Assembly (NCBI GenBank): GCA_023150875.1
Contig: JAKLKC010000003.1
Coordinates: forward strand, 124,001 to 188,000
DNA: 64,000 nucleotides
Reading direction: 5' to 3'
Origin: Myxococcota bacterium
Lineage (GTDB): Bacteria > Myxococcota_A > UBA796 > UBA9615 > JAKLKC01
Below, one piece after another: positions 8,822 through 18,438 of this stretch (positions are counted from its first letter, which is position 1; each line of letters starts with the position of its first letter). The notes beneath the pieces were generated by a model. It saw only the letters and a program-made list of their open reading frames with translations. It was not told where the DNA came from and made no database searches. Both the position numbers and the translations under genes were made by a program.

Positions 8822-9109
8822 CTAGGGCCCGGGCTGGAGCGACACCTGCACCGGCGCGAGGCCCACCCCGGTCCACGAGAAGACCAGGGCGACCGCGTTG
8901 GCGGCGTTGCCGATCCCGAACATCAGGACGCGGCCGCCCTCGGGGATCCGGCCGGCGTGGGCCCCGTAGAAGAGGCTGGTGGGCACCAGGACCGGGCCCG
9001 TGTTGGCGAAGGTCGTGTGGGTGTCGATGGAGCGCTCCTCGCCGATCCCGAGCAGCGAGGAGTAATTTCCAACCGTGGCAAGGGTCTCCGCCCCGATGGC
9101 GAGGCCCCG
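8822..9109 (-). pseudogene. Truncated 3-oxoacyl-ACP synthase III (FabH/OleA-like) remnant
   Basis: On the minus strand the frame ending at TAG 8824-8822 reads LAIGAETLATVGNYS, then a DTHTTFANTGPVLVP segment and GRVLMFGIGNAANAVALVF. The order Asn of FANTGP, then a glycine-rich hydrophobic strand, is the C-terminal third of ketoacyl-ACP synthase III enzymes. About 90 residues are recognisable. The Cys and His catalytic parts are absent, and upstream of about 9110 the frame dissolves into GC-rich sequence without a credible start. I read it as a decayed fragment left by a deletion; a recently truncated gene is the alternative. Confidence 0.6.
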
Positions 9110-9230
9110 CGGCGCCCGCGCCGGCCATGCGCGGAGGTGCGTGGAGGTGCGCGCGCAGCCCCCCGAGCGTGCGCGCGCATCGGGGGGACTCGGCGAGGTG
9201 GGCGGGGCGGCGGCCGCCCACCGGAGGGCC

Positions 9231-10805
9231 TCACGCCAGCCGGAGGCGCTCCAGGTCCGCCGCGGCGGGGCCGTTCAGGAGTCCGCCCCGGGCGTCGAAG
9301 CGGGAGCCGTGGCAGGGGCAGTCCCAGGACTTCTCGGCGGCGTTCCACTGGACGTGGCAGCCCAGGTGGGGGCAGGTGGCGGAGCAGGTGGACACGGCGC
9401 CGTCGGGGTCCCGGAAGGCCGCCACCCGCCTCCCCCCGACGTCCACCAGCCGCCCCTCCCCGGGGGGGACGTCCGCCAGGGCCGCGGCGTCGGCGGGGCG
9501 GAGGCGGTCCCCCACGAGGTGCAGGGGGAAGTCGAGGTTCTCCTGGACGTAGCGGGAGGCCCCCGCCAGGGGCTTGAAGCGGGAGGGGGAGTAGAGATCC
9601 GACCAGGGGTTGGACCGCCCCAGGATCCGGTCCGCGAGGACCATGGACGCGACGGTCCCGTAGGTCATGCCGTTCCCCGCGTAGCCGGTCCCGAAGAGCA
9701 CCCGCCCGTCCCGGTCGTAGGCGCCGATGTAGGGGATCCCCTCGTGGGGATCGTAGACCTGCCCCGACCATCGCCAGGCGACCTCGGCGACGGGGAACCG
9801 GGCGCGGCAGTATGTCTCGAGGCGCTCGTAGGCCCGCTCGGGATCCCCCTGGCCGGTCTTGTGGTCCTCTCCACCCACGATCAGCACCGGGCCGGAGTCG
9901 GTCTCCTCGAAGCGGGTGTAGTGGTAGGGGTCCGCGGTGTCGTAGAACAGCGCGTCCTCGACGCCGCCGTGCCCCCCCTCCAGGCGCAGCCCCAGGACGT
10001 AGGTGCGGTAGGCGGCGATCCGGGTGTGGATCAGGCCGCGGGTGGCCGCGGGGGAGTGGGTGGCCAGGACCACCCTCTCCGCCCTCACCGTGCCGCCGCT
10101 GGTCCGTAGCAGGCAGGGATCCCCGTCGTTCCACTGGAGGACCCGGGTCTGCTCGTAGATCCCCACCCCCTCCCGCTCCAGGGACTCGGCCAGGGGGACC
10201 AGGTAGCGCCGGGGGTTGAAGCGGGCCTGGCCCTCGATGCGGAGCCCGCCCCGGGTGGAGAAGGGCACGGGGATCGCCCGCACCCGCACGGCCTTCAGCC
10301 CGATCCGGCGGGCGGCCGCCAGCTCGGACTCCACCTGGGAGAGCTGCCGCCGGACCTCGGTGTAGAAGTACATCGGGACTCGCCGGAAGTGGCAGTCGAT
10401 CCCGAGCTCGTCCGCGATCCCCTCGATGAGCTCGATGGCCGCCCGGGTGGACGCCCGCACCCCCCGCGCCCCCTCGATCCCGTACCGCCGCAGGAGCCAG
10501 CCGTAGTGGTAGTCCACGAACTCGGTGAGGTGGGCCGTGGTGTGGCCGGTGTCGCGCATCGCCACCCGGGCCATGTCCAACACCGCCACCGACCGCCCCT
10601 CCCGCGCCAGCAGCCAGGCCGTGGTGAGCCCCGTGATCCCGCCCCCCACCACCGCCACGTCCACCCGCAGGTCCCCCTGGAGCGGGGCGCGAGGGACCGG
10701 GGGGACGTCGTCGATCCACAGGGAGACGTGGCGCTCCGCCCCCACCGGCGTGCGGCCCCGCCGGGGCCGGGGTCGGCGGACCTCTTCGCCGCGTTCCAAG
10801 TCCAT
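9231..10805 (-). CDS. FAD-dependent oxidoreductase with C-terminal Rieske [2Fe-2S] domain
   Basis: A 524-residue protein. A DAO-type FAD domain begins with VAVVGGGITGLTTAWLLA (about 50-70) and continues to an FGTGYAGNGMTYG segment. A Rieske domain closes the protein (about 425-524) with ligand pattern C-P-H-L-G-C and, further on, C-P-C-H. This architecture matches the YhfW/GlpA-like family of FAD/Rieske oxidoreductases, whose substrate is not known. The ATG at 10805 has a GGGAGG site five bases upstream. It lies 68 bases downstream of the SDR gene on the same strand; such pairs are common in stress-response clusters. Confidence 0.9.
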   Translation of the reverse strand: MDLERGEEVRRPRPRRGRTPVGAERHVSLWIDDVPPVPRAPLQGDLRVDVAVVGGGITGLTTAWLLAREGRSVAVLDMARVAMRDTGHTTAHLTEFVDYHYGWLLRRYGIEGARGVRASTRAAIELIEGIADELGIDCHFRRVPMYFYTEVRRQLSQVESELAAARRIGLKAVRVRAIPVPFSTRGGLRIEGQARFNPRRYLVPLAESLEREGVGIYEQTRVLQWNDGDPCLLRTSGGTVRAERVVLATHSPAATRGLIHTRIAAYRTYVLGLRLEGGHGGVEDALFYDTADPYHYTRFEETDSGPVLIVGGEDHKTGQGDPERAYERLETYCRARFPVAEVAWRWSGQVYDPHEGIPYIGAYDRDGRVLFGTGYAGNGMTYGTVASMVLADRILGRSNPWSDLYSPSRFKPLAGASRYVQENLDFPLHLVGDRLRPADAAALADVPPGEGRLVDVGGRRVAAFRDPDGAVSTCSATCPHLGCHVQWNAAEKSWDCPCHGSRFDARGGLLNGPAAADLERLRLA

Positions 10806-10873
10806 TTCGACCTCCCTGGGCCCGGGCGGGGCCTGGCCCGCGCCCCGGGCGATGGGCCGCCCGGGGGCGGCGC

Positions 10874-11740
10874 TCATCCGTTGATCACCACCCCGCCGTT
10901 GGGATGGAGCACCTGCCCCGCCATGTAGGACGAGTCGTCGCTCGCCAGGAAGACGTAGCAGGGGGCGACCTCGTCGGGCTGGCCCGGCCGGCGCATGGGC
11001 ACGCTGCCGCCGAACTCCGAGACCTCGTCTGCGGAGAAGCTCGCCGGGATCAGCGGGGTCCAGATGGGGCCGGGGGCCACCCCGTTCACGCGGATCCCCC
11101 GGTCCAGGACCATCTCGGCCAGGGAGCGGGTGAAGGCGACGATGGCGCCCTTGGTGGAGGCGTAGTCCAGGAGGTGGGCGCTCCCCCGGTAGGCGGTGAT
11201 GGACGTGGTGTTGATCACGGTGGAGCCCTCCTTCATGTGGGGGAGGGCCGCCTGGGTGACGTAGAAGTACGAGAAGATGTTGGTCCGGAACGTCCGCTCG
11301 AGCTGCTCGGGGCTGATGTCCTCGGGGCGGTCCGCCGGGTGCTGCTCGGCGGCGTTGTTCACCACGCAGTCGAGGCGCCCGAGCCCCAAGGTCTCTTCCA
11401 CCAGGCGGCGGCAGAAGGCGGGATCGCCCACGTCCCCCGCCAGGGTGACACATCGCCTGCCCTCGGACTCCACCAGGCGCCGGGTCTCCTGGGCGTCCTC
11501 CTCCTCCTCCAGGTACGAGATGGCGACGTCGGCCCCCTCCTTGGCGAAGAGCACCGCCACCGCGCGGCCGATCCCGCTGTCGCCCCCGGTGACGAGGGCC
11601 ACCTTGCCCTCCAGCTTGCCCGCGGCCCGGTAGCGCCGGCCCCGGGACTCCGGCCGAGGGGTCATCTCGTGCTCGCGCCCGGGCTGGCGGGGCTGGTGCT
11701 GGGGAGGGATCTGCTCAGGGGTCGGGAAGTCGGTGCCCAT
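10874..11740 (-). CDS. Short-chain dehydrogenase/reductase (YghA/general-stress type)
   Basis: A 288-residue SDR. It has the extended N-terminal leader of the YghA/YdaD group (Pro/Gln-rich, then MTPRPES), cofactor motif TGGDSGIG and catalytic TTSITAYRG Ser with YASTK (Tyr, Lys). It should reduce or oxidise small carbonyl/alcohol substrates with NAD(P)H. The start at 11740 is preferred over the in-frame ATG at 11815 because homology starts at MGTDFPTPEQ, with an AGGA site upstream. Probably cotranscribed with the FAD/Rieske gene. Confidence 0.9.
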   Translation of the reverse strand: MGTDFPTPEQIPPQHQPRQPGREHEMTPRPESRGRRYRAAGKLEGKVALVTGGDSGIGRAVAVLFAKEGADVAISYLEEEEDAQETRRLVESEGRRCVTLAGDVGDPAFCRRLVEETLGLGRLDCVVNNAAEQHPADRPEDISPEQLERTFRTNIFSYFYVTQAALPHMKEGSTVINTTSITAYRGSAHLLDYASTKGAIVAFTRSLAEMVLDRGIRVNGVAPGPIWTPLIPASFSADEVSEFGGSVPMRRPGQPDEVAPCYVFLASDDSSYMAGQVLHPNGGVVING

Positions 11741-11945
11741 GGTGTCCGTCCTGGAGGACCCGCCGGAGCGGTCCCGGAGATCGCGTGGGGGCGGGTCCCC
11801 GGGGGACTCCGCCACCGGCGGCCCGGCGCGCTCTCGCCCCGGTGCAGGGGGCGTGCCGCCCCCCTCCCGGGGTCTCCTGTCCCGTGCCCCGCCTTCGCCC
11901 GTGCACCGCAGACGTAATCGTCCGCAGCACGGGGGCGGGTTGTCC

Positions 11946-11951
11946 TAGACT
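11946..11951 (+). promoter_or_regulatory. Candidate -10 element TAGACT upstream of rlpA
   Basis: TCCTAGACTCCCCGG starts at 11943; the TAGACT word is 30 bases before the rlpA start. The same word with CCCCGG follows at 45141 before the ompA-like gene. No convincing -35 is seen. Confidence 0.35.
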
Positions 11952-11981
11952 CCCCGGGAGGGGCGGAGGTCGGAGGTGGCG

Positions 11982-12422
11982 ATGGGGCGGCGGACGGGGC
12001 GTCTGGCGGTGGCGGTCCTGGCGGCGGGCATCGCCGCGGGCGGCGGGTGCGCCCCTCGGGCGGTCCTGCTGGAGGAGGGCACCGCCTCGTGGTACGGGCC
12101 CGGCTTCGCGGGGAGGCGCACGGCCAGTGGCGAGCGGTTCTGCCCCGAGGGGCGCACCGCCGCCCACCGGACCCTTCCCTTCGGCACCCGGGTCCGGGTC
12201 ACCCGGGTCGAGACCGGCGCCCGGGTCACGGTGCGGATCAACGACCGGGGCCCGGCGCCACGGGACCGGGTGATCGACCTGTCGAAGGGGGCGGCCCGGG
12301 CGCTGGGGATGCTGCGGGCGGGGCTGGCGGAGGTGAAGATCGAGGTGCTGCGCCCCCGGCGAAGGGGCGAGGGCGAGCCGCCCCCCCCGGCGGGCGCCGA
12401 TGCCGGGGATCAGTCTCCGTAG
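11982..12422 (+). CDS. rlpA: RlpA-like septal ring lipoprotein (double-psi beta-barrel)
   Basis: A 146-residue lipoprotein: signal peptide with lipobox AGGGC, then a double-psi beta-barrel containing GTASWYGPGFAGRRTASGE, AAHRTLPFGTRVRVT and NDRGP, the RlpA signature. RlpA proteins cleave or bind denuded glycan strands and help daughter-cell separation. Unlike longer RlpA proteins there is no C-terminal SPOR domain, only a Pro-rich tail. The ATG at 11982 is chosen because GGAGG (11972-11976) lies five bases upstream; a GTG at 11976 overlaps that site. The 3' end overlaps the convergent sulfatase-like gene by 13 bases. Confidence 0.9.
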   Translation: MGRRTGRLAVAVLAAGIAAGGGCAPRAVLLEEGTASWYGPGFAGRRTASGERFCPEGRTAAHRTLPFGTRVRVTRVETGARVTVRINDRGPAPRDRVIDLSKGAARALGMLRAGLAEVKIEVLRPRRRGEGEPPPPAGADAGDQSP

Positions 12423-13822
12423 TAGGCGTCGACCCAGTCGTCCCAGCGGAAGATGCTCTCGTCCCGCATCCGCTCCAGGAGCTCCAGGACCTCGGCGTTC
12501 CCCGGCACGCTCGCCACGTTCAACGACTGCGACGGATCGGTCTCGGTGTGGTACAGGAACGTGACCTGCTGGCCCATGGCGAAGCTCCAGAGGTCGCCGT
12601 CCGGTCCGGTGGCGGTGATGGACCAGACCTTCAGGTCCTTCGTCGCCGGCAGGTAGTCCCAAGTGAACGCGCGGTAGGGCGGGATCCGGACGGGGTCGTC
12701 CATCAGGGGCACCAGGGAGCGGCCCTCCGCCTGGGGGGTGGGGGGCAGGCCCGCCAGGTCCAGCAGCGTCGGCACGATGTCCACCGTCGATGCCACGCCG
12801 GGGAGGACCATGCCCGGAGGCACGCCCGGACCGAAGAATGCCAGGGGGACGGCGATCTGTTCCCGGCCGACGCCGCTGTTGTGGCCCCAGCTCCCGTGTT
12901 CGTAGAACTCCTCGCCGTGGTCGGAGGTGACCACGAACAGGGTGTGCTCCATCAGGCCCCGGGCCTCCAGCCCCGCCACCAGGTCCGCGATCTGCAAGTC
13001 GGTGTACCGGGCCTCGTCGGCGTAGAGCCGCCGGGTGTGCTCCAGGACGTCGCTGTCGGTCTTGCACAACTGGGCGATGGTACCGTTGGAGCCGGTGGCG
13101 CAGTAGTCGACGCCGCCGTAGACGGTCTCCAGCGTCGTGTCCGGCGGGCAGTAGGGCTGGTGGGGCGCCACGAACTGGGTGTGCAGGAGCCAGCGGGACT
13201 CCGGCGAGATGCCGTGGGAGTCCAACAACGAGAGGCTGTCGGCCACCACCTCGGCGTCGATCTCGCTCCGCATGTAGCCGTCGATGACGTCGGTGTTGGC
13301 GTTGGCGTCGAAGCGGGGCGCGATCCCGCTGTCGGAGGCGTGGTTGTTCCCTGACTTCTGGAAGCTGACCCACCCCTCCTCCCGGACCATGTCCGGCAGC
13401 AGGTCCACGTCCTCGGCCACGAGGTCCCCCGGCTCCTCCAGGGTGTGGGTGCCGGGGTGGACGCCGCTGAGGATGGAGGCCGTACCTGGCGCCGTCCATG
13501 ACGCGACCGACGTGGCCGTTTGGAAACAGGAGCCCGACGCGATCCTCTCCTCCAGCCCAGGCATGAGCCCGACCGGTTCGCCGCAACCCAGGAGGTCCGC
13601 CCGGAAGGTGTCGATGACCAGGAGCACGATGGCCCGCACCTCGGGGGGAGGCGTCGTGTCGTCGTCCGGGGCGGTGTCGTCGTCCGGGGCGGTGTCGTCG
13701 TCCGGGGCGGTGTCGTCGTCGGGCGGCGCCGTGTCGTCGTCGGGGAGGGGATCGTCGCCGGCATCGGGGGAGCACCCGAGGAGGGCGGCGAGCAGGACCG
13801 TCGGGATCGCGGGGTGGCGCAT
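12410..13822 (-). CDS. Sulfatase/alkaline-phosphatase-superfamily lipoprotein
   Basis: A 470-residue protein with a lipoprotein signal (LLAALLGCS) and an acidic linker of five DDDTA/DDDTT units before the catalytic domain. Metal-binding elements of the superfamily are visible: VIDTFRAD near the start and TSDHGEEFYEHG later. The nucleophile region reads SWTAPGTASILSGVHPG. It lacks the C/S-x-P-S-R formylglycine signature, so Thr is the likelier nucleophile, as in phosphoglycerol-transferase-like members. A role in hydrolysing sulfate or phosphate esters or modifying surface polymers is inferred. It follows cusA on the same strand after 129 bases. Confidence 0.8.
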   Translation of the reverse strand: MRHPAIPTVLLAALLGCSPDAGDDPLPDDDTAPPDDDTAPDDDTAPDDDTAPDDDTTPPPEVRAIVLLVIDTFRADLLGCGEPVGLMPGLEERIASGSCFQTATSVASWTAPGTASILSGVHPGTHTLEEPGDLVAEDVDLLPDMVREEGWVSFQKSGNNHASDSGIAPRFDANANTDVIDGYMRSEIDAEVVADSLSLLDSHGISPESRWLLHTQFVAPHQPYCPPDTTLETVYGGVDYCATGSNGTIAQLCKTDSDVLEHTRRLYADEARYTDLQIADLVAGLEARGLMEHTLFVVTSDHGEEFYEHGSWGHNSGVGREQIAVPLAFFGPGVPPGMVLPGVASTVDIVPTLLDLAGLPPTPQAEGRSLVPLMDDPVRIPPYRAFTWDYLPATKDLKVWSITATGPDGDLWSFAMGQQVTFLYHTETDPSQSLNVASVPGNAEVLELLERMRDESIFRWDDWVDAYYGD

Positions 13823-13951
13823 GGGCTCTCGTGCTCCGTTCGCGGGTTCTCGGCGCCCGGAGTGGGGCGCATGGTCAAGAGGCCGCGGCGCGGCCGAAGG
13901 TTAGCTCCCCGAACGGGGGATCGCCAAACCTTTGCGCGGGAGCGTCGGACA

Positions 13952-16900
13952 TCAGGCGGTGTTGGCCGCGTCGGGGACGGCCGCGCCGGGCGCGGGGCCC
14001 AGCCCCCTTCCCTTCCACATGGCGAAGACCGCGGGGTAGACCGTCAGCTCCAGCAGGAAGGACGTCACCAGCCCCCCCACCATGGGCGCGGCGATGCGCT
14101 TCATCACGTCGGCGCCGGTCCCCGTGCTCCAGAGCACCGGCACCAGGCCGATCATCGTGGTCGCCACCGTCATCAGCTTGGGGCGGATCCGCCGGGCCGC
14201 CCCGGCGACGATGGCCTCCCGCAGGTCCCCCCGGTCCCGGAGCCTCCCCTCCCTCTCGGCCTCCCGGTGGGCCAGCGTGAGGTAGAGCAGCATCACCACC
14301 CCGGTCTCGGCGTCGAGGCCGGCGAGGGCGATGAGCCCCACCCAGACCGCCACGCTCATGTCGTAGTCCAGCAGGTAGAGCAGCCACACCGCCCCGATCA
14401 GCGAGAACGGCACGGCCAGGAGCACGATGCCGGTCTCCACCAGGGAACGGGTGTTCAGCCAGAGCAGCAGGGCGACCAGGGCGAGGGTGAGGGGCACGAC
14501 GAGGGCCAGCTTCTCCTGGGCGCGCTCCAGGTACTGGTACTGCCCCGCCCACTCGAGGCGCACCCCCTCGGGCAGGTCCACCCCCTCGGCGACCCGGGCC
14601 TTGGCGTCCCGCACGTAGTCGGCGATGGGGCGCCCGTCGACGTCCACGAAGACGAAGCCCACCAGGCGGCCGTCCTCGCTGCGCACCATGGGCGGCCCCG
14701 TGGTGAAGCGCAGCTCCGCCACCTGCCCGAGGGGGACCTGGGCCCCACCCGGGGTGGGGACCAGCACCCGGGACAGGAGCGAGGGATCGTCCCGGAACTC
14801 CCGGGCGTAGCGCACGTTCACCGGGTAGCGCTCCCGCCCCTCCACCGTCTGGGAGACGTCCATGCCCCCGATGGCGGTCATCACCGTCTGGTTGACGTCG
14901 TCCACGCTCAGCCCGTACCGCGCCGCCCGTTCCCGGTGGACGGTGAAGTCGCCGTAGAAGCCGCCGGTGGCCCTCTCGGCGAAGGCGTTGCGGGTGCCCG
15001 GGACGTCGGGCAGGGCCTTCTCGATGGCCGTCGCCGCCCGGTCGATCTCCTCCAGGTCGTCGCCGTAGACCTTCACGCCGAGCTGGCTGCGGACGCCGGT
15101 GGCCAGCATCTCGGTGCGGGTCTGGATGGGCATCCACCACAGGTTGGGCATGCCGGGGAACTGGAGGCGGGCGTCCATCTCGCGGACCAGGTCGTCCCAG
15201 GTCAGCCCGGGTCGCCAGCGGTCCCGGGGCTTCAGCAGGATCACCGTCTCCGCCATCGACAGGGGCGCGGGATCCGTCGGGGTCTCCGCCCGGCCCATCT
15301 TGCCGAAGACCCGCTCCACCTCGGGGACCTCCATCAGCCGGCGGTCCATGGACTGGAGCACCCGGGTCGCCTCGGCCACCGACATGCCCGGCGGCGCCGT
15401 GGGCATGTAGAGGATCGCCCCCTCGTTGAGGGGGGGCATGAACTCGCTGCCCAGGCGCAGGTACGCGGGCACGGTGAAGGCCATGGCCAGCAGCGCCAGG
15501 GCCACCACCGTCTTGCGGTAGCGGACCACGGCGCGCACCACCGGGGCGTAGGCGGCCACCAGCCAGCGGTTGAGGGGGTTCGCCTCCTCCTTGCGGACCT
15601 TCCCGCGGATGAAGATCGCCACCAGGGCGGGGGTGAGGGTGACGGCGAGGACCGCGGCGAAGCCCATGGACCAGGTCTTGGTGTAGGCGAGGGGCTTGAA
15701 CAGCCGGCCTTCGGCCCCCTCCAGGGTGAACACCGGCATGAACGAGACGGTGATCACCATCAGGCTGAAGAAGATGCTCGGTCCCACCTCCTGCATCGCC
15801 GCGGTCAGCACCGCGCCGCGGCTCCCCTGGCGCCCGCCCTCCTGCCACTCCTCCAGCCTCCGGTGGACGTTCTCGACGAGGATGATGGAGCCGTCCACCA
15901 TGGCACCGATGGCGACGGCGATCCCGCCCAGGCTCATGATGTTGACGGTGAGCCCCTGGTACAGCATGGGGACGAACGCCAGCAGCACCGCCAGGGGCAG
16001 GGTCAGCACCGGTACCAGGGCGCTTCGGGCGTGCATCAGGAACAGGAAGATCACCGCGGCGACGACGATCATCTCCTCGACGATGGTGTGCCGCAGGGTG
16101 TCCACCGACGCCTCGATGAGCCCCGAGCGGTCGTAGGTGGGCACCACCTTCACCCCCTCGGGGAGGGACCGGCCCACCTCCTCGAGCCTCTCCTTCACCG
16201 CCTCGATCACCTTCAGGGCGTTCTCGCCGTAGCGCATCACCACGATGCCCCCCACCACCTCCCCCTTGCCGTCCAGCTCGGCCACCCCCCGCCGCTCCGC
16301 GGGCCCGATGTCCACCTCGGCGACGTCCCGCAGGAAGACGGGCGCGCTCCCCCCCTGGCCCGGCCGGACCGGGACGGCCTCCAGGTCCGCCACGCCCCGC
16401 AAGTAGCCGCGGCCGCGGATCATCTGCTCGTGGCCGGCGACCTCCAGCACCTGCCCCCCCACGTCCTCGTTGGCCGCCCGCACGGCCCGGATCACCTCGG
16501 GGACGGAGATCCGGTAGGCGAGCAGCCGGTTGGGGTCGAGCTGGACCTGGTACTGCTTGACGAAGCCCCCCACCGAGGCGACCTCGGCGACCCCGGGGAC
16601 GCTCTCCAGGGCGAAGCGGAGGTTCCAGTCCTGGAGGGAGCGGAGCTGCGCCAGGTCGCGGCCCCCGGTCTCGTCCACCAGGGCGTACTCGAACACCCAG
16701 CCCACGCCGGTGGCGTCGGGGCCGAGGGTGGGCGTCACCCCCTCGGGGAGCCGCGCCCGGGCCTCGTCCATGTACTCCAGGACGCGGCTCCGGGCCCAGT
16801 AGATGTCGGTGCCCTCCTCGAAGATGGCGTACACGTAGGACTGGCCGAACATCGACTGGCCGCGGACGTACTCCACCCCCGGCGCCGCCAGGAGGGTGGT

Positions 16901-17143
16901 GGAGATCGGGTAGGTGACCTGGTCCTCCACCAGGTCCGGGCCCCGGCCCGGCCACTCGGTGAACACGATCACCTGCACGTCGGACAGGTCGGGGATGGCG
17001 TCCAGGGGGGCCTGGCGCAGGGCGTACCCCCCCCACACCGCCATCGCCGCGGCCAGGAGCACGGTGAGGAAGGGGTTGCGGGCGCACAGGGCGATCAGGC
17101 CGCCGACGATGCCGCCGCTCCCCTCCCGGGACCGCGCGCTCAC
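13952..17143 (-). CDS. cusA: CusA/CzcA-type heavy-metal RND efflux pump
   Basis: A 1063-residue inner-membrane RND transporter exporting monovalent metal ions through a CusCBA-type tripartite complex. Features: N-terminal helix, YPISTTLLAAPGVEYVRG, DFxxxxD-like segments, and two six-helix bundles. The methionines forming the copper/silver relay in E. coli CusA appear conserved: the Met in PPGMSVAEA, in RTEMLATG and in IGGMD. That favours Cu(I)/Ag(I) over divalent Zn/Co/Cd. The start is GTG at 17143, overlapping the cusB stop by 4 bases (GTGA), so translation is probably coupled. Confidence 0.93.
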   Translation of the reverse strand: MSARSREGSGGIVGGLIALCARNPFLTVLLAAAMAVWGGYALRQAPLDAIPDLSDVQVIVFTEWPGRGPDLVEDQVTYPISTTLLAAPGVEYVRGQSMFGQSYVYAIFEEGTDIYWARSRVLEYMDEARARLPEGVTPTLGPDATGVGWVFEYALVDETGGRDLAQLRSLQDWNLRFALESVPGVAEVASVGGFVKQYQVQLDPNRLLAYRISVPEVIRAVRAANEDVGGQVLEVAGHEQMIRGRGYLRGVADLEAVPVRPGQGGSAPVFLRDVAEVDIGPAERRGVAELDGKGEVVGGIVVMRYGENALKVIEAVKERLEEVGRSLPEGVKVVPTYDRSGLIEASVDTLRHTIVEEMIVVAAVIFLFLMHARSALVPVLTLPLAVLLAFVPMLYQGLTVNIMSLGGIAVAIGAMVDGSIILVENVHRRLEEWQEGGRQGSRGAVLTAAMQEVGPSIFFSLMVITVSFMPVFTLEGAEGRLFKPLAYTKTWSMGFAAVLAVTLTPALVAIFIRGKVRKEEANPLNRWLVAAYAPVVRAVVRYRKTVVALALLAMAFTVPAYLRLGSEFMPPLNEGAILYMPTAPPGMSVAEATRVLQSMDRRLMEVPEVERVFGKMGRAETPTDPAPLSMAETVILLKPRDRWRPGLTWDDLVREMDARLQFPGMPNLWWMPIQTRTEMLATGVRSQLGVKVYGDDLEEIDRAATAIEKALPDVPGTRNAFAERATGGFYGDFTVHRERAARYGLSVDDVNQTVMTAIGGMDVSQTVEGRERYPVNVRYAREFRDDPSLLSRVLVPTPGGAQVPLGQVAELRFTTGPPMVRSEDGRLVGFVFVDVDGRPIADYVRDAKARVAEGVDLPEGVRLEWAGQYQYLERAQEKLALVVPLTLALVALLLWLNTRSLVETGIVLLAVPFSLIGAVWLLYLLDYDMSVAVWVGLIALAGLDAETGVVMLLYLTLAHREAEREGRLRDRGDLREAIVAGAARRIRPKLMTVATTMIGLVPVLWSTGTGADVMKRIAAPMVGGLVTSFLLELTVYPAVFAMWKGRGLGPAPGAAVPDAANTA

Positions 17144-18438
17144 TGCCAGGCCTCCACCGCCGAGCGCAGGCGGCTCTCGGCGGCCACCAGGAAGTTGGCC
17201 GAGGTGACCACGACGTCCCCCTCCTCCAGGCCCGACAGGACCTCGTAGGCGTCGCCCACCTTGGGGCCGACCTCCACCTCCCGGGGCTGGAGCCGGCCGT
17301 CCCCGAGGTCCAGGAACACCAGGCGCCGGGGCCCCGCGTACACCACCGCCGAGTCGGGGACCACCAGGCGCTCCCCCCGGGGGACGCGGAGCGCCACGTC
17401 CACGAACATCTCGGGCTTCAGCTCCAGGCCGGGGTTGGGCAGCGAGATCCGCACCCGGGCGGTGCGGGTGGCGGGATCGAGGAAGGGACGGACCAGGCCC
17501 ACCTGCCCGGTGAGGCGACTCCCCGGGAGGTCGGGGAGGGTCACCGTCGCCTCCTGGCCCACCTTCACCAGGGGCAGGTCGCGTTCGTACACGTCGGCCT
17601 CCACCCAGATCCGGTCGAGGCGGACGATGCGGTAAAGGCGGGCGCCGGGCTCCACCGCCGCCCCCTCCACCACGTCCAGCTCCACGACGTGACCGGCGGC
17701 GGGGGCCACCACGGGGATCGCCTCGGCGGGCGGCCCCCCCTCGGCGAGGGCCTGGACGTGGGAGGCGGGCAGGTCCCACAGGCGCAGGCGGGTGCGGGCG
17801 GCCTCCACCAGCGCGTCCACCCTCCCCTCGGCGGAGGTGCCCACGGCGGCCCGCTGGCTGGCGAGGGCGGCGCTCAGCTCCCGCTGGGCGGCGTAGACCT
17901 CGGGGCTGTAGAGGGTGAAGAGGACCTGACCCGCGGACACCGCCTGCCCGACCTCGTTGACCCGGAGGTCCCGCACCCAGCCCCCCACCTTGGGGGAGAT
18001 CTCCACGATCCCGGCCCGGTCGTATGCGATCCGGCCCACTGCCCGCACGTCGATGGACGCCTCGCGCCGGCCCACCGCCTCGGTCCGCACCCCGATCTGC
18101 TGGCGGCGCTGGGCGTCGATGGACACCGTCCCGCTCGCCACGTCGGCCTCGTACACCGGCACCAGGTCCATGCCGCACAGGGGGCACTGGCCGGGGCCGT
18201 CCTGCCGCACCGAGGGGTGCATGGGGCAGGTGTAGTGGGAGATCTCGCCCTCGGCGTGGGCGTGCCCCGGCGCGCTGGCGGCGGGAGCGCCGGGGGATCC
18301 GGCGCCCTCCGCGCCCGCGCCGGTGAACCAGGCCACCAGGGCGTCCCGGAAGGCGATCCCCACCAGCAGGAGGACCAGGGCGATGGCCAGGGGGACGGCG
18401 GCGGCGGCGAGCCGGGGGGTGAGTGCGCGGGGGCTCAT
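17140..18438 (-). CDS. cusB: CusB-like periplasmic adaptor with YHYTCPMHPSV-type metal-binding domain
   Basis: A 432-residue membrane-fusion protein. After an N-terminal anchor helix (about 12-30) and a Gly/Ala/His linker comes a heavy-metal-binding domain (about 68-96, HYTCPMHPSV then CPLCGMDLVPVY), then lipoyl-like half-motifs (VGGWVRDLRVNEVGQAV), a helical hairpin and beta-barrel segments. It bridges CusA and the outer-membrane channel and probably hands metal to CusA. ATG overlaps the upstream cusC stop by 4 bases (ATGA). Confidence 0.93.
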   Translation of the reverse strand: MSPRALTPRLAAAAVPLAIALVLLLVGIAFRDALVAWFTGAGAEGAGSPGAPAASAPGHAHAEGEISHYTCPMHPSVRQDGPGQCPLCGMDLVPVYEADVASGTVSIDAQRRQQIGVRTEAVGRREASIDVRAVGRIAYDRAGIVEISPKVGGWVRDLRVNEVGQAVSAGQVLFTLYSPEVYAAQRELSAALASQRAAVGTSAEGRVDALVEAARTRLRLWDLPASHVQALAEGGPPAEAIPVVAPAAGHVVELDVVEGAAVEPGARLYRIVRLDRIWVEADVYERDLPLVKVGQEATVTLPDLPGSRLTGQVGLVRPFLDPATRTARVRISLPNPGLELKPEMFVDVALRVPRGERLVVPDSAVVYAGPRRLVFLDLGDGRLQPREVEVGPKVGDAYEVLSGLEEGDVVVTSANFLVAAESRLRSAVEAWQ

